NCBI GenBank assembly: GCA_026008535.1
Contig: BRKX01000004.1
Coordinates: 31,438,501 to 31,502,500, forward strand
DNA: 64,000 nucleotides
Reading direction: 5' to 3'
From: Perilla frutescens
Lineage: Eukaryota > Streptophyta > Magnoliopsida > Lamiales > Lamiaceae
Part shown: positions 1-10,035 of the stretch, piece by piece
How positions within the stretch are numbered: the stretch's first letter is position 1
Layout of the letters: each line of letters begins with the position of its first letter
The notes under the pieces: generated by a model
The model's database searches: none
The model's input: the letters and a program-made list of their open reading frames with translations, nothing else
What the model was told of the DNA's origin: nothing
Made by a program: the position numbers and the translations under genes

Positions 1-245
1 ATAACTTAGGCTTGAAATACATTGTAATCAAGCATTTTCTTTATCATAATTTCTCAAACATAATATACGTTTTCCTAAAATATACTTTGCTCAATAAAGA
101 TTTATTCTCATAAAATTTGTACCTGATTGGGCAAGGCGTGGAGTGGACATGGGACCATAGGAAAGTAATAATTTATTATTTTTTTTTTCTTAAATAATAT
201 TTCAAAACATTTCAAAATCACTCCGCAGGCCTACAGATTCGTAGA
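1..245 (-). mobile_element. Leader of a minus-strand Ty3/gypsy element running off the left edge
   Basis: AT-rich DNA with no ORF. It lies just downstream, on the minus strand, of a primer-binding site and a long LTR, so it is most simply the untranslated leader of that element, whose coding part lies left of the window. Orientation comes from the adjacent PBS and LTR, not from any coding signal. Confidence 0.6.
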
Positions 246-260
246 CCCACTCTGATACCA
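246..260 (-). other. tRNA-Met-type primer-binding site of the gypsy element
   Basis: On the minus strand this reads TGGTATCAGAGTGGG, two bases after the LTR end. TGGTATCAGAG matches the 3' end of plant initiator tRNA-Met, the usual primer of chromoviruses. It shows that the LTR to the right is the 5' LTR of a minus-strand element and not a solo LTR. Confidence 0.85.
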
Positions 261-262
261 TA

Positions 263-3200
263 TGTAGCACCCCGAACCCGGAGGCCCAGTACGCTAACGG
301 GAACACACACGATGAAATAAAATCACAATAAAATTATCGAAAACTAACATAAATTATTTTCTCGAATTATAAAAATTCAGACAGCACTTCGTTTAAAATA
401 TTAATAAATTCCACGCCCAAAGGCGTTTACTATTCAACAACCAACCACATAAGATAAGACTTTTCAACCAACCTATCATTTTAAAATCACACCTTTCGAA
501 CCACCAATTAAAACATGTTCAACCTTGACTAGTCAAAAATTCAATATTCCATTTAAATTATGCCAGCAAGGCCACGATGATCACACGCGTCTATAAAATA
601 TTTAAATAATCCATAAACATACAACGGAAGCATAATTAATCATATTTATTGACCAAAACTAAAAAGAGTCAATATTTCAAAAACTAGAATATGGTCAACC
701 ATACAAAATGTCCACATTAGTCCACGTCCGCCACCTGCCGTCATCAATTACCTGAAAACATTTTTAAATAGTGGGGCTGAGTGCCAGAAAACACTCCGTG
801 GGAATACTCATACATTCGTCCAATAATTTGCAATAAGAATATCCATAAATCCATATTTGACATGTCATAAATCATACGCTCAATAAACATAGTGGAGACC
901 GACCCTAATGTGATCACATATAAACTATAACATATTCATAACATGAACATATTCATAAGTAATTGCACCGGAGTGCCATATTCGGAATTCCTCATATGAG
1001 TCGTGTCAATCCACATTGAGCAACATAAGCATAAATAATTTTTCATAGCGGATGAAAGTTTAAATATATTTTCGAAAGCATTTTAGTAAGTAAACCCACC
1101 TTATAGCTAAGTTAGCTGAAGCTTTATTCACGACTTCTCGTCCTAAGCCTGTTGTCGGATTAGAGCCTTACGCTTAATTATAGGATTAGTCTTAATCGTC
1201 GTCCTAAACGGGTCTCGGATTGGGACCTATACATAAGAACTATGTTTTAATAACATAATAATGCTCTAACATATACTATAACATAAATAAGGTTCTAGGG
1301 ATCGAGTCCCTAAAGTAAGAGCGTAACCTGACGTCGCTTAAGTGTCGAACAGGATTCTAACTTAGAATATATCGGAGTCCTCGATCATGCAAATAAATGC
1401 CTTAAATACATAAAGGAAAAAAATATAATATTTAATATATGATTTAAATTATCATCTTAAATCATAGAAGAATGTGGAAATATCAATTTAATATACCATA
1501 TACTTAATTTCAAATTTAATCTAAATTAAGCAAAATAAACTAAATAAAAATAAGGATAAATATAACATAATTTTGTAGTCAAGAGGGCTTGAACACTTTA
1601 TCAAAAATATTAGTGAAATAATAAGTACTTAACCACTAAACTAGAAAGATTTATACAACATTAATTAAACTGTTTTGATTAAATACACTCATAAATGCTG
1701 TGAATTAAATACACAAAATGAGAATTAAAACTGCATCAAATGGTTTTGAACCCTGACCCTCCTAGACATAAACAGATCACTTAACCATTAGACTAAGCCC
1801 CGATTTCGAAATTAATCATCTATAATTAAGTATATATATAGTCCAGAAAGCTTTTATGATAAAAAGATTAAAAAGGTATAAAATTACTTCAATATGATTC
1901 AAACCCTTGACCTCTTAAGTATTAATTTGAACACTGACCACTAAACCATATGCTATTTTCAAAAATTAAATGATGGTTTTAATTAAATAAAGACAGTAAT
2001 GCATGCATTAATTACAGTAAAATAAAAGTAAACTGTTTTCAAGGAGATTTGAACCATAGACCTAAAATATTAATTTTAAACCTTAACCATTAGGCAAGGG
2101 ATCATTTTCGAAAATTATATTCAAATTTTATTTATATATAGTTCAGAATTATCTTGCATAAAATGTTAATAAATGATTTTAAAAAAATACAATGAGTCTT
2201 AAAATGCATTACATAAGATTTGAACATTAGATCTCTCATTATTAAATCAAGACTCCAACCATTAAACAAGATATGATTTTCAAAAATTACAACAAGTTTT
2301 AAATTTAATAAATTAGAAAATACATGAATTAATTAAAATAATAAACTACTTCAAGTATATTTGAACATTAGACCTTTGCATATAAGATTAAGTGATTATC
2401 CATTAGGGTAGAATTGAATCTTTGAAATATATACCAAAATTTATAATTAATATGTGTCAAAAATATATGCCTAAATAAAAATAAAATAAAATGCTACTAA
2501 CAAAGATTAATCCATAGCTCATGTAATTTAATTGATAGAGATTTAACCATTGTATTAAGATCAATTTGTGATAAGTATTTCTAACCTTTTTAGTTATACC
2601 TATCTACATTATAATAGCATAAAATATAAAATAAATAAATAAAAGAAAGAAAAAAAAAATTAAAACTCACGCACGCACACACCCAACACAAACACACACA
2701 CAACCACACCCACAACACACACACTGCCACACGCACAAATATATACATAAATTAAAAAATTTATTAATTTCAATAACTAACAATTACACCAACATTAACA
2801 ATGAACATTCATAGTTTCTCTTCTCATCTTTCACCCATTCCACTTTTAATGTGTTCAAGAACATTAAAAATAATAAGAACACTAGATAAAAATATCCTTT
2901 AAAATGGGCAACCAAAACAGCCCATAAATCACAATATAAATACTAATATCGAAAATAAAATTGAAAAATAAAGAAAGAAATGAGGTATTGAAAGGTTAGG
3001 GTTTAACCCACTCTTAGATCTGAAAATAGGATGCCTAAACCTCAAAATCTTTCAAAAATAATTGAAGAAATGGAAAGAGGGAAAAGAGGGGAATCTAAAA
3101 ATGGTATTGCATGTAAAATATATCACCGGAAAATTTTCCGGCGTGGAGGAGCGGCGGCGGCCTGTGGCGGCGGTGTGGGGAGGGGGAAAGGGAGGCGAGA

Positions 3201-3572
3201 GGGGGTGAGGGAACGAGAGTGGGGGCTGCTTCTAATTTGTTCCCCAACAAATGACCTAAAATGAAATAAGGGGCTATTTATACCACTCCTCAATAAACCC
3301 TAAATTAGGACTTAATTTAGAAATTAAATCATATCTTGGTCAATTTAATTCATATGTCAGTAAAATCAAGTTCTATAGATTCGTATCGACGACCACTATC
3401 GTCTAATGTATTCGTTCATCTCGATCAGGTAATAATTGGGCCGTAAATAATTAAAATCATAATTGGGCTAGAAAGCCCATCATTTGGGCCTTTTAATAAA
3501 ATAGACTCAACTTAAATATTTGGGCTCTAGAAAAATTTATTGGGCCTTTATAACTGGTTTTGGGGTGTTACA
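263..3572 (-). mobile_element. 5' LTR (3.3 kb) of a minus-strand chromovirus-like gypsy element
   Basis: The ends are TGTAGCACCCC and GGGGTGTTACA, the inverted termini typical of plant Tekay/Del-type LTRs. A PBS follows its minus-strand 3' end. The interior is AT-rich with a CA-rich patch near 2660-2740. A TATA box lies near its minus-strand 5' side (3274-3282), followed by a short GC-rich block. The right end abuts the integrase reading frame of another gypsy element, so this is the later insertion. The other LTR is outside the window, so the TSD cannot be checked. Confidence 0.8.
3274..3282 (-). promoter_or_regulatory. TATA box of the LTR at 263-3572
   Basis: The minus strand reads TATAAATAG, an optimal plant TATA box, within a short AT-to-GC transition. 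The GC-rich stretch at about 3130-3230 lies roughly 50-150 bases downstream and would be in the transcript. Assigned by sequence and by its place in the LTR. Confidence 0.55.
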
Positions 3573-3977
3573 AAAGGAATCATACATTTTGGCAAAAGAG
3601 GGAAATTGAGACGACGATATATTGGACCATTTGAAATTCTTGAACGAGTTGGAGAGATAGCTTATAGACTAGCCTTACCGCCAAGTCTAGCTGAGGTTCA
3701 TAATGTTTTTCATGTCTCAATGTTGAGAAAGTATGTGTTTGATCCTAAACATGTTATAAAGAATGAAGAGATAGTCCTGAACCAGGATTTATCATATGAA
3801 GAAAGACTAGAGGCTATTCTTGATCAAAAGGTCCAAGAATTATGGAACAAACAAATATCACTGGTGAAAGTCCTGTGGAATAACCATGGAAGAGAGGAAG
3901 CTACATGAGAGCTTGAAAGCAGAATCAATGAGATGTACCCTGATTTCCCCTACAGAGGTACGAAAATTTCGGGATGA
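3573..3977 (+). pseudogene. Tekay-like Ty3/gypsy integrase C-terminus and chromodomain, truncated
   Basis: This is the last part of a chromovirus polyprotein. It opens with the integrase C-terminal motif RRRYIGPFEILERVGEIAYR, continues through the NVFHVSMLRKY motif, and ends in a chromodomain-like stretch (VKVLWNNHGREEAT). In that family the chromodomain directs integration to particular chromatin. A TGA at 3906-3908 stands where the family has a tryptophan codon (EATWE). The frame continues to a final TGA at 3975-3977. Everything upstream has been cut off by the LTR at 263-3572. The element's own polypurine tract and 3' LTR follow directly. Confidence 0.85.
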
Positions 3978-4410
3978 AATTTTTATTAAGGAGGGTAGAA
4001 TGTAATACCCTGAAATATTTTAGAAAGTTTTATTCAATTTATGTTACCCTCTGGTAAGTTAGAAAATAAGTTGGGAACTTAATGGATCCAAATAAAGGAA
4101 AATCGCAGTTAGGAAAATCTGTTAAATTTAATTTGGTAAAAAATTACTTTAAAAATATGTTCTGATATTTTTCTCGGGTTGATAGAAAAAGTTTCAAGCA
4201 TCGTGCCAAACTTTGAATTATCCAATTTTGAGTTCAAATGAACACTTGGCACAATTTTAAGCTGAAAGGTAATAGATTTGGATAACACAAGGCACATCCG
4301 TCATTATCCAATTTCTTTTTCAAAATATTATTCTATTCGTAATTATCCTATTCTTTTTTCATCATTATCCTCTTTCTTTTATTCATTATTATTCTATTTA
4401 TTTTTTTCCT

Positions 4411-4420
4411 CTATAAATAG
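4411..4420 (+). promoter_or_regulatory. TATA box of the Tekay-like LTR
   Basis: CTATAAATAG followed by GAG. The same box is present in the related solo LTR at 47008-47017, in the same surroundings, which supports it as the LTR promoter. Confidence 0.6.
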
Positions 4421-4600
4421 GAGCCTAAGATTTCATTTTTCATTCATTTTCAAAATCAAAACGCCGAGCAACTTCTAGATAAAGTACACTCTAATTTTCT
4501 ATTTCAATTCTGAAATATACATTTTGAGAGTGTCAATGCGTAGATCAAAAATATGTGATTGAAACAATGATTTGACGGATGATCAAGATAAAAAACCGTC

Positions 4601-4826
4601 GTGACCGCCACCAAAGATCACCACCACCACCGTTCATTCACCAACACACCACTAACACCATCATCACCCCACACCACCATCTCCAAACCCAACATCATCA
4701 TCACCACAACTAATCACCACCGTCCATTTGCCAACAATCACCAACAATTTCCGCCGCCTCATAATATCACCATTCTCCATCACCAATTCATCAAGATCAA
4801 CTCCACCATCGCCTAAAATCAGTGAT
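4601..4826 (+). repeat. CCA/CAT-rich low-complexity expansion inside the LTR
   Basis: About 220 bases of imperfect CAC, CAT and ACC triplets. The homologous solo LTR has only a short stretch here (near 47205-47235), so this copy has expanded locally. An apparent ORF across it, rich in His, Thr and Pro, is a product of the triplet repeat and not a gene. Confidence 0.7.
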
Positions 4827-6047
4827 CCTTTCGGATCGCCAAATTAGAAAATGTCTTTAGAGTTTTATGTTCCATGTATATTTATATACATTTTTCATGT
4901 TGTCACTTTTTAATTTCAGGTATATTTTAAGTATCCGGATATGAAATTGTAGTCTTTTTCAGATCTATCCTTCATGGATAACCCGATTATAGTTTTAGGC
5001 TCAAAAGTTGTTCCGTGTCAAAATATAATATTGTTATTTAAAGTTTCATATTTTTCCAATGGGCGAATCTTGCAGTATGAATTTATTTGTACCGAGTTAA
5101 TTTTAGGATATGTGTTTGACTACCCCGTATGCCAACACCGCCAGAAGGGTTTTCCTTTATAAAAATGTCCTGAATAAATTTCCCTTAAGAGTTAAAATAT
5201 TTTGATGACCCGATTTCTGCGTATTAAGATAGTAGATATTATAATATTTACTTCATAGCCAAGAAATGTTAGATTTTGACCTAATGATAATATTTTATCG
5301 AAATTAAGTTGCCGGATATTCTTGTAGGCACAGAAGAAGGAGACTTCTAGTTGAGACCAGAATCAGAATCTAGATCTAGCTATCCCAGATTAGATTACTA
5401 GGTGGGTTTTATGATATAAAAATATATTTCGGGTTATTAAGCCCTGATATTTATAAAATGAAAGTGATTGAATATCCAACTCATGACTGTATTTGATGTG
5501 CTCTCCTGACTCATGTAAGTCTTACTACTGTTTTTGGTGACGAAACTACAATGGTTCATGATATCGAGCCGGCAGTGTCCAGCCTTAAGCAGGTTCTGTA
5601 CACGAACCGACTCACCGTAAGCGTTCTAGGGGAGAGTGGCGCGCAATGATGGAACTAAAATTATTTTGTATATATGGAATTCACAAATTTTATATTTTAA
5701 AAGCTTTCCATGATATGCTTGAAATATGATTGGATATTCTATTTTATAAAATGATTGTGAAGGTTTTTCTGGAAAATACCCACCGTAATCTTTTCAAATA
5801 TTTTCAAGATGAGTTGCGGGATGATGGACGGCTGTTCTAAGACTGAAGGGCTATCTTTTGATATATATGTTTCTTTTATGTATGGAGTCTAACTGAGAAC
5901 ATGTTTTTTTTTAGTTTGAATAAATGCAGTACGTTTTTTTTTTCACTTACTCTGATTATTATTACGGAGTGTTCGGTTCTCTGAATCCTGTTCTTTAATA
6001 TTATGGAGTGTTCAGTTCTTTGAATCTGGTTTTCTTTATTGTTATGG

Positions 6048-6710
6048 TGATCAAGCATCCATACAAGATATGAAATAAATCATAGAAATCAAACTTCGAG
6101 AGATAGCAGGAAGAAAAGTAATCAAATCATATATTAAACTCCATAATGAGTATCGGTGTTCATGACATAAAAGATAAAAGAACTGAAAAACAATATGTAA
6201 TCCAGTGGTCTTATCTTCTCTGTAGTGGCACTTCGTCTCTAGCAACCTTGTCGTCTCCTCTTGAGTAGACGACAACTCTCTATCTTCTCTCTGGTGTATT
6301 CTAAGTATTCTCTTGTGTATTGGACATCCTCTCTCTTCCTTGTGGCATGTATCAAAATGGGAGTTTTTATATCTAGGTTAAAAACCCTGAATTGGAGTGA
6401 AAAATCACATTCCTACGGACCCACATGTGTGGGTCAATCGAGCCACTTGGGTTGACCCAGAGCCCTATTTTTACACAGGATCGACCCAAGTGAATTGGGC
6501 CGGATTGACCCACCCATTCACAAATTGCACTGGTTTGGTCGACCGGCACTTTTCGGGTCGACCCATCCCCTTTTCGTACTGGACTTTGGGTTTCTTTAGG
6601 TTTTGATTATTTAATCCAGTCCATTAGGCTTTAATTAAGTATTTAATTAAGCCTAAGAGCCTAATTAAACAGCCCTTTAACTCCTTTTGTCCATATTCAC
6701 TGGTTTTGCT
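6048..6710. other. Unassigned repeat-like sequence between LTR and FRS pseudogene
   Basis: It starts TGATCAAGC exactly where the Tekay-like LTR breaks off. No coding signal was recognised. On the minus strand a TATA-like GATATAAAAACTCC occurs near 6364-6377. A GC-richer part at about 6420-6570 holds several GGGTCGACCC-like palindromic motifs. It could be an LTR or leader of another minus-strand element, or the 3' flank of the FRS gene. I cannot decide. Confidence 0.35.
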
Positions 6711-6834
6711 TTAAATATGCAACGAAATCATAACAATTATTGCAAAACTAGCAAACACATCAAAAACTCCAAATGATAACAAAATAAGCACAAAAGCTAT
6801 ATAAAATACACAACTCCATATAATAAATAGTATC

Positions 6835-7034
6835 AATTCATAACAATTCCTAGCATCATGATCTGACAACTTGTGGCAGTTGCTACATATTTTAAGTGGT
6901 TTGTTCTCCTTTCTCTTCCTTGTCTCCTTCTTAGATATCAAACGACTACCACTACCTTTTTTTTTAACCGAAATAGGTGGATGAACAACAACTTTAGAAG
7001 GGGCACGTGAACCGTAGAATTGCTCAAACATCAT
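6835..7034 (-). pseudogene. FRS (FAR1-related) C-terminal zinc-knuckle part
   Basis: On the minus strand this encodes a basic stretch, then a C-x2-C-x4-H-x4-C-like knuckle (ICSNCHKLSDHDARNC). That is the usual C-terminal end of FAR1-RELATED SEQUENCE proteins. It follows the SWIM-region segment in gene order after a short frame break, so it belongs to the same decayed gene. The downstream frame is AT-rich and not recognisable. Confidence 0.6.
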
Positions 7035-7087
7035 TATTTTTCTATGTGAGTAGAAGCCTCCATATCACTAGATTGAAGTAATGCTTT

Positions 7088-8229
7088 CTACTTACGCAGC
7101 CCAGCTAAAAATGAATTCATCTTCTCTAGATCACGCTCAACAAAGCCCAAACAAGAATAAAACTCTAAAAATAACTGATTTAGCAAACTCCTATTATCAT
7201 CTGATACAAAGGATTTACCAAAGAACTCAGTACCACCACCATGAATATGCTTAACTAATGCAGTTCTTATCCAGTGGGAAGCAATATATTTAGGTGGTAT
7301 TGAAATTATTTTTAGATGCTTTAACAAAAGGAGAACATTAGAATACAATATGCCATCCCTAATGAATTTCTTATAGCTATATGCAACAGTATCACCATCT
7401 TTGTCACATGCTACCGTGTGAGTAATATTACTGCCATCATCAACATCATACATCAGCCCAGAATCACAGTGATTAATTCCTGCAACACTACATTTAAAAC
7501 ACGAAGCCATAATTTCTTCTTGCACCTTCATAAACATTTCAAAAGTGTAAATACTAGGTGCATGCTTTTCAATTTCCAATGAGGTCTTCATTATTGGAAG
7601 GGTTGATTCGTCAAGACTCTCTTCCAGATCATATGCATGTCTCTGTGCATCAATAGCACTATCAAAATGCATAAAAAATGCTACTAGATTTGATCTGAAA
7701 TTGATGTCGTGGTTGAATTGGCTGTTGGCACTCTCTGAAATTGAAGTTGTCCTACACAGCCTACTCATTGGCAGTTCCCTAAAATAGGCAGAAATCGAAT
7801 ATTGTCAAATGTTGAAAATGGAATTGAACCAATAATCATCATTCAAACAATAGTCCACCATAATATTATTCCATTTCAAATCAAAATCTGAAGGTTCCTT
7901 GTAATTTGACCACACAACATCACTCAATCTTTTCATGAAAGAATCATCTTTTCTCAGTATCCGATGAGCCTTTTCAGGAACCTTCATCATGATATGCCAT
8001 ATACAAAGCCTATGCCTAGAGCTAAGAAATGATTGTCCTACTGAAACCTTCAATGCAGGGTCTTGATCAGTGATTATCCTACCAAGACAATTCCCCATGT
8101 ATTTCACAAACTTCTCAAATAACCAAGAATACGACTCATTATTTTCACCTGACAGCAAACTAGCACCGAAACATACACATTTTCTATGGTTGTCCTTCAT
8201 AGTAAAATGAGCAAATATCATGTTATACC
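7088..8229 (-). pseudogene. FRS pseudogene: MULE-transposase-like and SWIM segments
   Basis: Two minus-strand open stretches (8229-7805 and 7768-7088). The first matches the MULE-type transposase core of FAR1/FHY3-related proteins: motifs NMIFAHFTMKDNH, ALLSGENNESYSWLFEKF, ITDQDPA and HRLCIWHIMMKV. The second continues through the SESANSQF region to the SWIM zinc-finger region. FAR1/FHY3 proteins are transcription factors in light signalling, domesticated from MULE transposases. The SWIM cysteines seem lost (YSYKKF where CSCKKF is usual), and a frame break lies near 7770-7805. An intron with GT...AG ends (about 8230-8379) joins it in frame to the N-terminal part. Confidence 0.75.
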
Positions 8230-8379
8230 TATCATTAAAACAAATTAAAAGAGAACACACTAAGTACCACTGAAAGAAATAAAATATAAATAAAATACAT
8301 CATGGAATGAATGGTCATATATATTTCACATCATGCTCAAATCTTATACATATAATGCTAAAATTACAAAATATCACAT

Positions 8380-9060
8380 ACCTATTCAAACTATATGTTG
8401 AATCAATGAAACATCATCAGAAGCAGCATAATTTCTCCTTGACAGAGCATCGGGCTAAAAATATGCGTGTCAACCTATCATTTTTGCCAACAAAATACTC
8501 AAAAACCAGGATGTGATTATTGCCTTAAATAAAACTTATCCAATACCATTTGAGCATCAACCTCAATAATGTATGCCCTCATGTCATGAGAATAATTCTT
8601 GAAATCAGCTCTAGTGCAACCTACATTAGAATAGCTCCCAACAACTTCCTTAAAAAGCTTATAAGATTTCATTAGACCTATGTTTGCTCTAGCACAATTC
8701 AAAACAAAATTCTTGTGCACATCATCTAAATTCATGCCCATCTTAAGAAATCTTTAGAAACCATTTGAAAGTAACGGGTGAGAATGACATTCTTTAAATA
8801 ATTTGACAACATATCTTTTCTCAGAATAAAATCTAAACACAACACGAGCCCTACAATTAAATCTCTTAAAGACTTTACACTTTTTGTTTTAACTATATTG
8901 CTCGAATCACCAACCTCAACTACTGCATTGTTCTCACCCTCTCAATTATAATAAACATATTTCCATATAATCTTTCCATCTTTAAACTTCTTCTTTGATC
9001 CAAGATGAATATCAAAACCAGATGATTCTGCATAGTTCCCATAAAATTTCACACCCTCAT
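8380..9060 (-). pseudogene. FRS pseudogene: FAR1 DNA-binding region, interrupted upstream by a solo LTR
   Basis: Minus-strand remnants of the FAR1-type zinc-binding DNA-binding domain (GFDIHLGSKKKFKDGK, then WKY, and further on KECHSHPL). They are followed by the linker NFVLNCARANIG ... VGCTRADFKNYSHDMRAYI, typical of FRS proteins. There are stop codons (one TGA where an Arg codon is expected after YYN) and at least two frameshifts. The reading frame is cut at 9060 by the LTR at 9061-12160 and resumes at 12161 after the 5-base TSD CTCAT. A pseudogene is the simplest reading. A degraded MULE transposon is the alternative. Confidence 0.75.
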
Positions 9061-9757
9061 TGTAACAACCCGGATTTTCAAAATATAATTAAGTAATTCC
9101 TAATTTTAATTAGGATTTATTAAGAGGAATTTTAAGCATAATTAAGGATGTTTCGGTTCTAAATTGCATTTTAGGATTTATTTTTCGTAAAATCGTCTTT
9201 TTGAGAATTTTGATTCCAGCTCGGTTGCAGCCGATTTTAGTCATGTTTGAAAGGCGTTGACCCAAGGAGCATGCCGGTGCTTTCGGATTTTGAATCTGAA
9301 GTCGTTTGAGTTCCCAGTGATTTTTAATGAGTTATGAATAGTGTTTTTCCGTAGAAGCGCGTTCGTTAGAAATTTGCGAAATCTCGTGTGTTGATCCGAG
9401 CCTTGATTTTTCAAGCCTATCCTATAGGAAATTTCTCAAGGAATCCGTTGGCGTTCCCAGATTTTTATTCTGAGGTCAATTGAACGCTCGGGAATTTTAT
9501 TTGTCCCTTGCGTGGAATAGTAATTTTATTCTTGAAAAGAAAATATTTTCTCGTTTTCCTTCAAGATGACTCATTCTTTATTCCGAGTCAAGTTGGTTCA
9601 ATAGTACTCGAGCCAAGGAACCTCCCGGTATTTTCGGATTTCGTGTCTGAGGTCATTTGGACCTCGACATCGAATAAAGCGCCTTTTAACCGAGCACGAT
9701 AATTTTAAAGCAGTGTTGTTACACTGAAGTAGCTTCCCGTGGAAGCCATAATTTTGG

Positions 9758-9767
9758 CTATAAATAG
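9758..9767 (+). promoter_or_regulatory. TATA box of the solo LTR
   Basis: CTATAAATAG about 700 bases into the LTR. A GA-rich stretch and then the GC-rich minisatellite follow, as expected for promoter and transcribed leader. The matching position in the related LTR at 56421-59952 (minus strand, 59233-59246) also has a TATA-type box. Confidence 0.6.
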
Positions 9768-9890
9768 CAGCCCTTCCTCTTTGATTTCCTCGCTCATTCC
9801 TTCTTCACCCCCATTTCTGTAGAGTTGAGAGAGAGAGAGAGTGGGAGTCCTCTTCGTGAGGGCACCCCAGTGAGAGAGAGAGCGGAGAGG

Positions 9891-10035
9891 GGCGCCGCGG
9901 GGCTGGGGGAGCGCCGCGGGGCTGGAGGGTGCCGCGGGGGCGAGGAGAGCCGCGGGGGCAAGACAGCCCCGCGGGGGCTGAAGGGCGCCGAGGGGGCAAG
10001 GAGCCCCGCGGGGGCATGGGCGCCGCGGCGGCGTT
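9891..10035 (+). repeat. GC-rich minisatellite with GCCGCGGGG core
   Basis: Imperfect units of about 15-20 bases built on GCGCCGCGGGGCTGG, repeated about eight times, inside an otherwise AT-rich LTR. Overlapping long ORFs on both strands here are composition artefacts. Confidence 0.75.

Larger units (their letters stand above)
4001..6047 (+). mobile_element. Truncated 3' LTR of the Tekay-like element
   Basis: It begins TGTAATACCC right after the purine-rich tract AAGGAGGGTAGAA. It matches, base by base over long stretches, the solo LTR at 46584-49081. It has a TATA box (CTATAAATAG, 4411-4420) and the start of the 41-bp repeat array seen in the other copy. It stops inside the third repeat unit at 6047, about 450 bases short of a full LTR, where unrelated sequence begins. 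It also carries a CCA/CAT-rich expansion that the other copy lacks. Confidence 0.85.

Noticed and set aside
246..260. tRNA gene fragments
   Set aside because: Short matches to tRNA 3' ends here and at 40402 and 56404 are primer-binding sites; no cloverleaf or A/B boxes adjoin.
3031..3264. 77-codon ORF with Gly/Arg-rich part
   Set aside because: Lies in the LTR leader on the strand opposite to the LTR promoter; the GC-rich islet keeps it open.
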